Positions 46,813-55,339 of a DNA stretch of 64,000 nucleotides are shown piece after piece (position 1 is the first letter of the stretch; each line of letters opens with the position of its first letter). The DNA lies in assembly GCA_937976305.1 (NCBI GenBank), contig CALJSB010000028.1:1-64000 (forward strand). The letters run 5' to 3'. Under the pieces are notes generated by a model that saw only the letters and a list, made by a program, of their open reading frames with translations, was not told the DNA's origin and made no database searches. The position numbers and the translations under genes are program-made. The stretch comes from an uncultured Acidimicrobiales bacterium (lineage in GTDB: Bacteria; Actinomycetota; Acidimicrobiia; Acidimicrobiales; SZUA-35).

Positions 46813-47823
46813 TTACGCGTTCTGCTTTTCGGTCTCGAGGCGGCGGTTCTTGGCCTCGCTGAACACGACAGCGCCAACGAGCATCGCCACGATGATGGCG
46901 AGCGAGATGAATGTGTTGAGGTGGTACCAGCGGCTGATCGTCATCTTGATGCCGACAAAGATCAGGATGCCGCCAAGACCATGCGACAGATAGTGGAACC
47001 GCTCGCGAGCGTTGGCCAACAAGAAGTACATCGCACGTAGGCCGAGGATGGCGAAGGCATTCGAGGCAAACACGATGAAGGGTTCGTTGGACACGGCGAG
47101 CACGGCGGGAACTGAGTCGAAAGCGAAGACGACGTCGGTGAGCTCGATGACGATGAGGGCGGCGAAGAGCGGCGTGGCGTGCTTGACGCCGTCGATCACC
47201 GTGAAGAAGTTCTGGCCGTCGAGTTCTTCGGATACGGGCATGAACCGTTTCAACGTGCCCAGTCCAGCCGTTGAGGTGTTCTCGCCCTCGTCTTCTCGGT
47301 GACGAATGATCTTGAGTCCGCTCCAGATGAGAAACAGGCCAAAGAACACCAGTACGAAGGCGAACCGCTTGATCAGTTCGCTACCGATCAAGATGAAGAC
47401 AAGCCGCAGCACGAGGGCGCCGAAGATGCCCCAGAACAGCACCCGGTGCTGATACTTGAGCGGGATCTTCATGGTCGAGAACAAGATCGACCACACGAAG
47501 ACGTTGTCGATGCTGAGCGATTTCTCAATCAAATAGCCAGAGATGTATTCGCCGAATGCCGCTCCGCCATCGTCGCCGAAGCCGAGCAGCACGACGATTG
47601 AGAAGGCAAGGCCGAACCCAATCCACACGAGCGTTTCCATCGTTGCTTCTCGGGGAGACGATTCGTGGTTGTCGCGGTGTCGGTACAGGTCGGCTGCGAG
47701 CATCAGCGAGATCACCACAGCGAGCCCGATCCACCAGTTGACGCCTACGTCGAGATCAACGAAGTTGTCGCGTTCGGATTCAACAGCGAACATGAGGTTC
47801 GCAGCAGCGGGCAGCGGGGGCAT
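46813..47823 (-). CDS. TerC-family membrane protein
   Basis: TerC proteins are multi-pass membrane proteins linked to manganese/metal homeostasis and tellurite resistance. The 336 residues show repeated hydrophobic segments, with the conserved acidic SLSIDNVFVWSILFS and ELTDVVFAFDSVPAVLAVS motifs and several charged residues in the membrane. The start at ATG 47823 has GGTGGGG upstream and suits better than the track's GTG one codon earlier. No Mn riboswitch is seen upstream. It converges on groESL control region and is divergent from the HAD gene. Confidence 0.88.
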   Translation of the reverse strand: MPPLPAAANLMFAVESERDNFVDLDVGVNWWIGLAVVISLMLAADLYRHRDNHESSPREATMETLVWIGFGLAFSIVVLLGFGDDGGAAFGEYISGYLIEKSLSIDNVFVWSILFSTMKIPLKYQHRVLFWGIFGALVLRLVFILIGSELIKRFAFVLVFFGLFLIWSGLKIIRHREDEGENTSTAGLGTLKRFMPVSEELDGQNFFTVIDGVKHATPLFAALIVIELTDVVFAFDSVPAVLAVSNEPFIVFASNAFAILGLRAMYFLLANARERFHYLSHGLGGILIFVGIKMTISRWYHLNTFISLAIIVAMLVGAVVFSEAKNRRLETEKQNA

Positions 47824-47919
47824 CACCCCACCATTCTGGCCCCTCGAGCGGTTGATCGGACGGAAGCCCGCTCAGAACTCTGTCGATCGGCACAACCGGC
47901 TGCCTCTACGGTGCAGATC

Positions 47920-48675
47920 ATGACGACAGCCTCCCCGAGTTCCGCCCCCGGCCCGACGTTCGATCCCGCAACGGTCGAGGCCGTGGTGTTCGACATCGGT
48001 GGGGTATTCACCTACCCCCACTTTGGTCCGGTCGAGGCCAAGCTGACCGAGCTCGGGCTCGACCTTCCCGGCGACCAGACCGCTTACCGGAAGGCCCACC
48101 ACGTCGGCGTTCACGCGTTGGCTAACGCCACGGGGCCATTCGATGAGTTCGACGAACGGCTCCAGGATTTCTGGAAGGTGTACGACGATGCCTACGCCCG
48201 ATCGCTCGGCGTTCCGGACGAACATCTCGACGCCAGTCGGGTTGCCATTCGTGGGGCCTGGAATTGGCCCCACCAAGAGAACATCGAGGCCTTCCACCGT
48301 CTGCACGCCACCGGCATGCCAACCGCCATCGTGTCGAACAACAGCGGCACAGCACCCGAGCAGATGATCGAGCACGGGGTCTGCCAGGTGCAGGCGGGCG
48401 GGCCGCTCCCCCGGGTGCACGCCATCATCGACTCATCGCTCGTTGGTGTGGCAAAGCCCGATCCGATGATCATGGCTCCTGCGCTGTACGCCCTCGGGGT
48501 CGAGGCGGGCAACGCGTTGTACGTCGGTGACACCGTGCAGGCTGACGTCATCGGCGCACGCAATGCCGGCATGCAGGTCGTGCAACTCGACCCGTTCGAC
48601 ACCCACGCCGACTACACCCACACCCGACTACCTGACGTCGCCACCATCGTCGACCAGCTGGCCTCCGCCTCCTGA
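47920..48675 (+). CDS. HAD-superfamily hydrolase
   Basis: 251 residues from ATG 47920 (MTTASPSSAPG). Motif I is VVFDIGGVFTYP, motif II TAIVSNNSG, motif III Lys in GVAKPDPMIM, motif IV NALYVGDTVQADVIGARNAGM, all as in phosphatase-like HAD proteins (cap type unclear). It carries FDIGGV in place of DxDxT, so the second acidic nucleophile partner is missing; many active or inactive relatives of this branch share this. Substrate unknown. Its stop lies in the outer arm of the terminator shared with tsaD. Confidence 0.87.
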   Translation: MTTASPSSAPGPTFDPATVEAVVFDIGGVFTYPHFGPVEAKLTELGLDLPGDQTAYRKAHHVGVHALANATGPFDEFDERLQDFWKVYDDAYARSLGVPDEHLDASRVAIRGAWNWPHQENIEAFHRLHATGMPTAIVSNNSGTAPEQMIEHGVCQVQAGGPLPRVHAIIDSSLVGVAKPDPMIMAPALYALGVEAGNALYVGDTVQADVIGARNAGMQVVQLDPFDTHADYTHTRLPDVATIVDQLASAS

Positions 48676-48743
48676 ACCAGCAAGTTCACGAACTGGCAGA
48701 TTTCTGCACGAGGGCCGAGCACGAATCTGCCAATTCGGTTCAG
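48672..48743. terminator. Bidirectional terminator nested between two converging stop codons
   Basis: Outer arms CTGAAC/GTTCAG contain the TGA stops of the HAD gene and tsaD; the inner stem TGGCAGATT/AATCTGCCA gives 9 bp. A small AGTTC/GAACT palindrome also lies inside. Confidence 0.65.
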
Positions 48744-49771
48744 GCGAGTTCGGGTAGTCGCAGGTTTGGCGTCGCTCCGCCGTCGAGGTCGTGCCCGCCC
48801 TCTTGGTCGAGGCGCCACAATCCGGCAGCTCCGATCATGGCCGCGTTGTCGGTACAAAACGCCCGATCAGGGATCAGCGCATCGAGATCTCGCCGCTCGG
48901 CTTCTTCGGCAAAGCGCTCACGCAGTCGAGAGTTCGCAGCCACGCCACCACCGAGGCACACGCCACGGGCACCAACCTGCTCGGCCGCCCGCATTGTCTT
49001 GGTGACCAACACGTCGACCACGGCTTCTTGGAATCCGGCGCACAGATCGGCGTCGGACGCATCGGGGTTGGCCCTCACGTAGTTGATCACTGCAGTCTTC
49101 ATACCGCTGAAGGAGAAATCGAGGCCCTCGTCCATCATTCCCCGAGGGAATCGGATGGCCTCACGGTCGCCTGTGCTGGCGAGTCGATCGACAAGCGGGC
49201 CGCCCGGATAGCCAAGGCCGAGGTAACGAGCGACCTTGTCGAAGGCTTCGCCGGCAGCGTCGTCGATCGTTGAACCAAGGATGCGATAGCGACCGAGATC
49301 TTCGAGATGGACGATCAGCGTGTGGCCACCCGAAACCAGCAGGACGACGAGCGGCGGTTTGAGATCGGGCCGTTCGAGGAAGGTGGCAAACAGGTGCCCT
49401 TCCATGTGGTTGACACCGACGTAGGGAACGCCCCAGGCCAGTGCAAGGGCTTTCGCCTCGCTGACTCCGATGAGCAGGGCACCGATGAGGCCCGGACCGT
49501 GCGTGGCGACGACCGCATCAATGTCTGACCGGCCGACGCCAGCTTCGGAAAGAGCGCTCGTCAAGACCGGCTCAAGCATCTCGAGGTGGGCCCGGCTCGC
49601 CACTTCGGGCACAACACCACCGAACTCGGCGTGTTGCTCTACCTGGCTCGACACGATGTTCGAGAGCACCTCGAGCCGATCGTTACCGCTGTCTCGGTAG
49701 CGGCGGACAACGGCGACCGACGTCTCGTCGCAGCTGGTTTCGATCGCGAGCACCGTCGTGACCTCAGACAT
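48740..49771 (-). CDS. tsaD: tRNA N6-threonylcarbamoyladenosine transferase TsaD
   Basis: TsaD moves the threonylcarbamoyl group onto A37 of ANN-decoding tRNAs with TsaB and TsaE. Sequence marks are VLAIETSCDETSVAVV at the start, the iron ligands in GVNHMEGHLFA, and LLVSGGHTLIV. The track starts at 49852 but the family start is ATG 49771 (MSEVTTVLAIETSCD), giving 343 residues and overlapping rimI by 8 bases. Last gene of tsaE-tsaB-rimI-tsaD. Confidence 0.97.
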   Translation of the reverse strand: MSEVTTVLAIETSCDETSVAVVRRYRDSGNDRLEVLSNIVSSQVEQHAEFGGVVPEVASRAHLEMLEPVLTSALSEAGVGRSDIDAVVATHGPGLIGALLIGVSEAKALALAWGVPYVGVNHMEGHLFATFLERPDLKPPLVVLLVSGGHTLIVHLEDLGRYRILGSTIDDAAGEAFDKVARYLGLGYPGGPLVDRLASTGDREAIRFPRGMMDEGLDFSFSGMKTAVINYVRANPDASDADLCAGFQEAVVDVLVTKTMRAAEQVGARGVCLGGGVAANSRLRERFAEEAERRDLDALIPDRAFCTDNAAMIGAAGLWRLDQEGGHDLDGGATPNLRLPELA

Positions 49772-50321
49772 CTGACGGCTCACCTTCTGCCTCGTTTCCT
49801 TCTGCAGCTGCGGCCGCGCTCTGTGGCCCGGACGCAACGCTTTGGAGATCATGAAGCCACATCACCAGCGCGTCTTCACCGTGGCCGTAGTAGCCAGAGC
49901 GCACGCCGACGGGAGCGAAGCCCGCTCGGCGATACAACGCAAGCGCCGCCTTGTTGTCGACCCGCACTTCGAGGGTCAACGACTCTGCGCCCCGCTCCTT
50001 GGACACGCCAACGAGCTCATCGAGTAGACGACGTCCGAGCCCGTGGCCCTGCCGCTCGGGGTCGACCGCAACGTTCATGATGTGACCCTCGACGATGCGG
50101 CCATCAGCGGCGACGAACATCACGCCGCCGAAGCCGACCAGATCGCTGGTGACGCTGTCGATCGCGACCACCCAGTGGCGCTCGGCCCCCGACATCTTCA
50201 GCTCGCCAGCAAAGAGATCCTCTGACCATGGTCGAGGGCTGACCGTTGCCTCGAGGCGCGCCATCGAACCAACATCGCCACGGGTCATCTCGCGAAACGT
50301 CACGGCAGCGGTCGAGCTCAT
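49764..50321 (-). CDS. rimI: Ribosomal protein S18-alanine N-acetyltransferase-like protein
   Basis: The GNAT fold is visible in AVDPERQGHGLGRRLLDELV (acetyl-CoA site) and ALYRRAGFAPVGVRSGYY (RimI-type GFxxxGxRxxYY). RimI acetylates the N terminus of ribosomal protein S18 and in many bacteria other proteins. Its ATG overlaps the tsaB stop as ATGA. The C terminus has an Ala/Glu/Ser tail of about 30 residues. Confidence 0.92.
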   Translation of the reverse strand: MSSTAAVTFREMTRGDVGSMARLEATVSPRPWSEDLFAGELKMSGAERHWVVAIDSVTSDLVGFGGVMFVAADGRIVEGHIMNVAVDPERQGHGLGRRLLDELVGVSKERGAESLTLEVRVDNKAALALYRRAGFAPVGVRSGYYGHGEDALVMWLHDLQSVASGPQSAAAAAEGNEAEGEPSDV

Positions 50322-50995
50322 GAGTTGTGCCGTGTCTTGATGTTGATCTGCACATCGGGATCGCGCAGATAGAGCGGACGCACGTCGGGGCCGGTTTGAT
50401 CCGGCCGACCGAGGCTCAAGCGACCAATCTGCTCGGCTGTCGGCTCAAATCCAATCGCATGCTCGAAGTCGAGCTCGGCAAAGACATCGGCGTATCGGTC
50501 AGCACCATCGCCGATGACCAGGTCTCCAGCATCGAATCGCTCGGCCATCGCTGCCGGCTCGCCGTAGGCCGGTTGATCGAGTTCGTTCGGCGTGCCATCA
50601 CTGCCGACAGCGAAGCGTTGTTGGAACACCTCTGCTCTTCGGGCATCGATGACGGCAGCGACCGTGCGCCCCGGATGAGCAGCAGCGAGAGCTTCGAGAC
50701 TCGTCACACCAACTAGCGGGCGATCGGTTGCCAGGGCGAGAGTTCGAGCCGTCGTGATACCGACTCGTAGTCCGGTGAATCGCCCGGGTCCAACATCGAC
50801 GGCAAACCGATCAACCTCGTCGATGCTTACACCGCCCTCGTCAAGCACGGCGGCGACCATAGGGGTCAGTTCCTCGGCGTGGCGGCGGTCGGTCAACGAC
50901 CCCATCGCGGCCAACAGCTCCGGCGCACCATCGGCGCGGCTCAGGAGCGCCACACCCACCATGGCCGTTGACGACGTGAGGGCAAGCGTCAGCAC
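50318..50995 (-). CDS. tsaB: tRNA threonylcarbamoyladenosine biosynthesis protein TsaB
   Basis: TsaB is the non-catalytic partner that activates TsaD. The family signature is DVGPGRFTGLRVGITTARTLALATDRPLVGVTSLEAL. The track start at 51043 is replaced by GTG 50995 with GAGGGGGC upstream, giving MLTLALTSSTAMVGVALL, so the usual ILAIDTST opening lacks its Asp. It overlaps tsaE by 7 bases and rimI by 4 bases. Confidence 0.93.
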   Translation of the reverse strand: MLTLALTSSTAMVGVALLSRADGAPELLAAMGSLTDRRHAEELTPMVAAVLDEGGVSIDEVDRFAVDVGPGRFTGLRVGITTARTLALATDRPLVGVTSLEALAAAHPGRTVAAVIDARRAEVFQQRFAVGSDGTPNELDQPAYGEPAAMAERFDAGDLVIGDGADRYADVFAELDFEHAIGFEPTAEQIGRLSLGRPDQTGPDVRPLYLRDPDVQINIKTRHNS

Positions 50996-51516
50996 GACGC
51001 CCCCTCGCCAAAACCGTCCATCCCAGCGAGCCGTTCTTGCCACCGCGGGTCGGATGACTCAAAAGAGAGGGTTCGATCGTCGTCTGCGTCACCGAACTCG
51101 ATGCGCACGACGAGATGGTCGGGCAACACGGGGTCGATCTGTTCGCCCCACTCGATCACCGTCACGCCAGATTCGAGCAGTTCGGGTAGATCGAGATCGA
51201 GCGTGTCTTCGAGTTGGTCGATGCGATACACGTCGAGGTGGTTGAGCGTGAGGCGACCGCGATACTGACTGTGGATCGTGAACGTCGGGCTCGTGATTCG
51301 ATCGGCAACCTGGAGGCCACGCCCCAATCCCTGGGTGAAGCAGGTTTTGCCCGCTCCGAGGTCGCCAGCCAACACGATGAGATCCCCATCGGCGACCACC
51401 GCAGCAAGCCGCTCAGCCACCTGCTGAGTCTCGGCCGCGCTGGCAGTTCCGACGCGCAGAAAAGCCGCAGGATTCGTGGGATTGGAATCCCCTGGTTGAT
51501 CAGATGGGCTCGCCAC
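50989..51516 (-). CDS. tsaE: tRNA threonylcarbamoyladenosine ATPase TsaE
   Basis: TsaE is the ATPase of the TsaBDE complex. Walker A is VLAGDLGAGKTCFTQGLGR, Walker B-like is LNHLDVYRI, and SPTFTIHSQY and VIEWGEQID match the family. 175 residues. First gene of the tsa operon; its leader contains two mutually exclusive hairpins. Confidence 0.95.
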   Translation of the reverse strand: MASPSDQPGDSNPTNPAAFLRVGTASAAETQQVAERLAAVVADGDLIVLAGDLGAGKTCFTQGLGRGLQVADRITSPTFTIHSQYRGRLTLNHLDVYRIDQLEDTLDLDLPELLESGVTVIEWGEQIDPVLPDHLVVRIEFGDADDDRTLSFESSDPRWQERLAGMDGFGEGASC

Positions 51517-51559
51517 AGCCCCCAGAAGGCTAGAGCCTCCGCCTGAAATGGCCTTACCG

Positions 51560-51600
51560 GCGCACCAATCACACTGGTCGGTGCGCCTACCGGCGCACCT
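51560..51600 (-). promoter_or_regulatory. Three-armed alternative hairpin upstream of tsaE
   Basis: Arms at 51560-51567 and 51593-51600 (both GGCGCACC) can each pair with the single 51581-51588 arm (GGTGCGCC), so two perfect 8-bp hairpins exclude each other. On the minus strand they lie after the CDP-alcohol transferase gene and before tsaE, so one may terminate and the other allow read-through; alternatively this is simply a terminator with a duplicated arm. Confidence 0.5.
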
Positions 51601-51601
51601 C

Positions 51602-52279
51602 CTACGGCCGAGGCGCGTTGTCGACGTTGGCGTCGTAGTCGATCTGCCAGAGATTGCGGCTCGTCTGCACCGTCAGGATGAGCAACGCAACGAGGTTGAG
51701 GGCGACAATCACCGGCACACCCCAGCTGAAAATCTCGGTGCCCACGAAGAACACGAAGGTGTTGAGAGCGATGTAGCCGATACGAATCTCGGTGGGCCCG
51801 ATGCCGTAGTAGGCGATCTGAAACTGGTTCGTTGCTGCAAACGAGAGGAACGACACCGCCATGGTGGCGCAAGTGATCAGCAGCAGAATCAGAAAGAGGA
51901 ACTCCAGCCACCACACCTCGACGAGGAATGAGTAGCCGATCACGATCGACCCGGCGAAGAAGAAGTCGAGCAGGTGATCCATGAAGAACCCCCACTTCAC
52001 GAGCCCCTGCTTTCGGTATTTGCCAAGTGAACCATCAAAGGAGTCCGTGAACCACTGGCCGAACACCATGAAGGACATGGCGTGGAGCCACATGCGGTTG
52101 TCGACGGCGAGCCAGCCGAACAACACAGTGCCCGCCGACCACAGAATCGTGATGTAGGTCAGGTGATGGCTGAGGATTGGCTTGGGGATCTTCGGCACAC
52201 CCCAGTCAATGAACGTGCGCTCGAGCGGCCCGAGGAGCGACTGCCCCTTCTTCTTGTCGCCGGCAAAGCTCTCAGCCAT
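51602..52279 (-). CDS. CDP-alcohol phosphotransferase family protein
   Basis: Integral membrane protein, 225 residues, with several hydrophobic segments and the CDP-alcohol phosphotransferase motif FTDSFDGSLGKYRKQGLVKWGFFMDHLLD. This keeps all four metal-binding Asp residues and both Gly, but has Gly-Lys where the motif usually has Ala-Arg. Such enzymes transfer phospho-alcohols from CDP carriers in phospholipid synthesis; the alcohol is unknown. It lies apart from the operon starting at 53195. Confidence 0.85.
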   Translation of the reverse strand: MAESFAGDKKKGQSLLGPLERTFIDWGVPKIPKPILSHHLTYITILWSAGTVLFGWLAVDNRMWLHAMSFMVFGQWFTDSFDGSLGKYRKQGLVKWGFFMDHLLDFFFAGSIVIGYSFLVEVWWLEFLFLILLLITCATMAVSFLSFAATNQFQIAYYGIGPTEIRIGYIALNTFVFFVGTEIFSWGVPVIVALNLVALLILTVQTSRNLWQIDYDANVDNAPRP

Positions 52280-52322
52280 GTCCCATCCTTCTACGAACGT
52301 CAGTCATGAGTTCTGACGTCTT

Positions 52323-53195
52323 TCATCGGCGATCGGTTCGCGAAATCGAGCGAATGGCACCGGCGACGGCCTGCTGCGCGAGCACACGGACATGGGCTGG
52401 ATTGGCTTCGACCTCTTGGGTGGCGAGCACCACGAGCGCATCACCGTCGGCAGCCGAGTGGGCCGGCAACAACGCCCGAGCCAGACCATCGTGCGCACTC
52501 TGGGCAGCAAGATGGCAGGTCACTTTGTCGATCGCTGCGTTGGTGGCAACGACCCCGATGGTGGTGTTCGCGAAGGCATCGCCGAGCTCTGCCGAGTCGG
52601 CGCTCACTGGTGGGCCGGGATCGTCGACTTCCGAACCGTCGCTGATGGCACCGAGCGCATTCACCGCCACCAAGGCGCTCACAACGAGGTCATCAGCCCG
52701 GAGGGTCGCGGAGACAATGCCGCCGTCAACCGCAGCCTCTTTGCCCCACCACTTGCCCAGCGTGGCGCCGGTGCCGGCACCGACCAGGCCAAGGGCGACC
52801 TCACCCGTTGTGGCGGCGAGGGCTGCTTCACGCCCTTCGGTTGAGCTTGGCCGCACGCTTGGGTCGCCGACTCCCAAGTCGAACAAGCTCATGCCAACCA
52901 CAATCGGCACGGGCCCTACCGCCGTCTCAAAGCCTCGGCCCTGTTCTTCGAGCACACCCATCACACCGTCTGCTGCTGCAAGACCAAAGGCAGAGCCGCC
53001 GGACAAGACAACCGCATCAACGTGGCCAACCGTTCGGGTGGGGTCGAGCAGTGCAAACTCTCGAGTCGCCGGCGCACCGCCCCGAACCTCGCCCGAGCCG
53101 ATAGTGCCCGGTGGAGCAAGGACGACCGTGCAGCCGGTCCGAGCCTCTGTCTGGGTCCAATGGCCAACGCGGATGCCCGCGACCTCAGTGATCAC
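52323..53195 (-). CDS. P1-family (S58) peptidase
   Basis: 290 residues similar to DmpA/aminopeptidase-type P1 peptidases: AVVLSGGSAFGLAAADGVM, GAAFDLG-like GMSLFDLGVGDPSVRP, and the autoprocessing region FANTTIGVVATNA in which the chain is cut before Thr/Ser. ATCHL-type VTCHLAAQSAHDGLARAL is the usual C-terminal signature. Substrates in this family include D-amino-acid amides and beta-peptides. Last gene of the four-gene minus-strand operon, 9 bases after the glycosyltransferase. Confidence 0.87.
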   Translation of the reverse strand: MITEVAGIRVGHWTQTEARTGCTVVLAPPGTIGSGEVRGGAPATREFALLDPTRTVGHVDAVVLSGGSAFGLAAADGVMGVLEEQGRGFETAVGPVPIVVGMSLFDLGVGDPSVRPSSTEGREAALAATTGEVALGLVGAGTGATLGKWWGKEAAVDGGIVSATLRADDLVVSALVAVNALGAISDGSEVDDPGPPVSADSAELGDAFANTTIGVVATNAAIDKVTCHLAAQSAHDGLARALLPAHSAADGDALVVLATQEVEANPAHVRVLAQQAVAGAIRSISRTDRR

Positions 53196-53204
53196 GGGCC
53201 GAGA

Positions 53205-54314
53205 CTAGCTCCGGCACGCGGCGCTGAGCCGGGCATCGAGTTGCGGGCCCACCTCGCGCCACGAGAAGCGCTGCATCGCGTCGGCAAGACCAACGCAGTT
53301 CGCATGGGCTGCCTCGAAATCGCTGACCACCTGCTCGAGTCGGGTGCCAAAGCTGCCGGGCTCGTAGAGAGCGTCGGCGTGCCACGGCTCGGGCACGATC
53401 TCGGGATAGGCCAATGCGTGCGGCAGAACGGGCACGCAGCCAGCAGCGATCGCTTCGACCATTGCGACGCCGAAAAACTCATGCTTGGCGCAACTCACCA
53501 CGATGTCGCTCTCGATCAAGAGATTGCGATAGCGGCTGCGATCAAACGGGCCGACAGCAACCGCCCAGTCGTCGAACTCTTCGAGAATCCTCGAGCGAAC
53601 CTCTGATGGCACCACCGACTCTCGGCCTGCCAGCGCAAGCCGAACCCGATGCCCACCCTGGCGGAGCCGCCGCAAGGCCGAGAGGAACGCCGCCGGATCC
53701 TTGTCGTTCTCCCAACGATGGGGCCACAGGACCAACGGACCATCAGGAGACGCTGCCACCGGGCCGCCCTCACGATCAGACGTGGGTTCCAACTCAACGC
53801 CGACGGGCATCACTTCGAATCGGGCGAGCACTTCGTCGAGGGCAAAGAGTTGGTCGGCCTCGGGGCGCTGGTAGAGGAACACCGGGAGCGTGTCGATCAC
53901 CGCTTGGCGGTGGAAAGCCGAGTTGAAGAGCACAACGTCGGCACTGCACCACGACATCCAGTTTCGCAACACCGCTTCGGCGTCGACGTTGCCCGAAGTA
54001 GTCGGATAGACGATCTGGCTCTCGTGTTGGAACACCACGACGGGAGTTGACGCCAGATCACGCCGACACAGGCCCAACAGCTGAGCGACGTCGACAAGCC
54101 CGCTGACCAGCAGCACATCGGGTGCACCGTGCTCGGCCACATGACGGCCGATGTCGGCCGACAACGGAACGGCTCCCGCCCGAAGACGCCAGCGCCACGG
54201 GCCCTCCGAGAGCGACACGATCGAGACGTCGTGAGCGCTCGCGTGCTGGTATCCCTCGGCCCATCGCCGGTGCGAGCCGCTGAACCAGGGCTCGACGAGC
54301 AACACATGTGCCAT
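53205..54314 (-). CDS. Glycosyltransferase, DUF3524/GTDC1 (QTMAN)-like
   Basis: The 369-residue protein begins LLVEPWFSGSHRRWAEGYQ, which is the DUF3524 N-terminal pattern of the GTDC1 family, with HRWENDKDPAAFL, AKHEFFGVAMVEAIAAGCVPVLPHALAYPEI as its GT4-type C-terminal half. Animal GTDC1 (QTMAN) adds mannose to queuosine in tRNA-Asp; a bacterial homologue could do this or modify another acceptor. The similarity is strong across the length, the function is inference. It overlaps the hydrolase stop by one base (TGATG), so it is translationally coupled. Confidence 0.85.
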   Translation of the reverse strand: MAHVLLVEPWFSGSHRRWAEGYQHASAHDVSIVSLSEGPWRWRLRAGAVPLSADIGRHVAEHGAPDVLLVSGLVDVAQLLGLCRRDLASTPVVVFQHESQIVYPTTSGNVDAEAVLRNWMSWCSADVVLFNSAFHRQAVIDTLPVFLYQRPEADQLFALDEVLARFEVMPVGVELEPTSDREGGPVAASPDGPLVLWPHRWENDKDPAAFLSALRRLRQGGHRVRLALAGRESVVPSEVRSRILEEFDDWAVAVGPFDRSRYRNLLIESDIVVSCAKHEFFGVAMVEAIAAGCVPVLPHALAYPEIVPEPWHADALYEPGSFGTRLEQVVSDFEAAHANCVGLADAMQRFSWREVGPQLDARLSAACRS

Positions 54315-55336
54315 CAGTCAGCGCCAGCTGCATCGGTCGGGTCACGAGGGTCGTCAGCCTGCGCCCGCTCGACCAAATCGACGATGAAGTCGTTGACTCC
54401 ATCCGGCCGTTCGAGCATCAGCTGGTGCCCGGCATCGGGGAGCACCTCGAGCGTGGCTCCGGTGATCGAAGCGGCCAGAAGCTCGCTCTCTTCCGGCTCG
54501 GTCACGAGGTCTCGGGATCCCACCGTGACACCGACCGGAAGGTCGACAAACTGCAGCCGCTCGAGCACATCGTGGTCAAAGATTGATGGAGCAATCGTCA
54601 ACAGCTCTTCTGGTGGCAACGCCTCGAATGCCAACGCGGTTTCTCGCACGTCATCAGGATGAGCGGCCAGCCCAAACGTGGAGCGCACGGCGATCTCGCC
54701 GAGGTCCGAGGGCGGAATCTTGGCGATTCGGGCGGCGAGCGCCGGACGGGAACGAGCCAGCTTGCCGAGCCGACCGGCAAGTGGGGCAAGCAAGCCGGTG
54801 GGCACGCGAGCCGGATTGCGACCGGCTGACGACACAAACCCGGCCGAGCCGACACGATCAGAAACGATCTTCGGGTGATCAACGAGGAATCGACCGAGAA
54901 CCATCCCGCCCATCGAGTGACCCACGATCGTGGCCGAGGTCAGGTCGAAGTGCTCGAGGATGGTCACGAGGTCACGGGCGTTGGCGGGCAGCGTTGGGCC
55001 GTCAGTGCCCGCGACCGAGTCACCGTGGGCCCGAAGGTCAACGGCGAAGATCCGATATCGATCTGCGAGTTCGAACTGGTGGTGCCACACCGTGGCCCGC
55101 AGAGTGACGCCGTGCAGGAGCACAACCGGGTGCCCCTCCCCCGCCTCGATCACGTTGATCTCGCCACCGTCGTGTGAGGTCAGGCGATGTTGCGTGGCTT
55201 CAGCGAGGAGCATCTCAGGGCCGGTTTCGCCGAGCTGTTCGAGGTCGTCAGCTGCAGAGCCTCGGAGCTTGCGAAGTGTGAGCCGTTCGACGCCGAACCC
55301 GAGAGCGATGCCAGCGGCCAGAGTTCCGATCTTCAT
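54314..55336 (-). CDS. Alpha/beta hydrolase
   Basis: 340 residues, beginning with a hydrophobic stretch (KIGTLAAGIALGFGVERL) that may anchor or export it. The hydrolase core has HGVTLRATVWHHQF as oxyanion region, GHSMGG as nucleophile elbow, and the Asp/His in GSRDLVTEP and DAGHQLMLERPD. Substrate unknown. The family has many esterases, haloperoxidases and lipases. It is followed by the glycosyltransferase with overlapping codons. Confidence 0.88.
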   Translation of the reverse strand: MKIGTLAAGIALGFGVERLTLRKLRGSAADDLEQLGETGPEMLLAEATQHRLTSHDGGEINVIEAGEGHPVVLLHGVTLRATVWHHQFELADRYRIFAVDLRAHGDSVAGTDGPTLPANARDLVTILEHFDLTSATIVGHSMGGMVLGRFLVDHPKIVSDRVGSAGFVSSAGRNPARVPTGLLAPLAGRLGKLARSRPALAARIAKIPPSDLGEIAVRSTFGLAAHPDDVRETALAFEALPPEELLTIAPSIFDHDVLERLQFVDLPVGVTVGSRDLVTEPEESELLAASITGATLEVLPDAGHQLMLERPDGVNDFIVDLVERAQADDPRDPTDAAGAD

Positions 55337-55339
55337 CGG

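Noticed and set aside
47827-47919. Possible Mn riboswitch before terC
   Set aside because: No yybP-ykoY-like structure is visible in this 93-base gap, although terC genes often have one.
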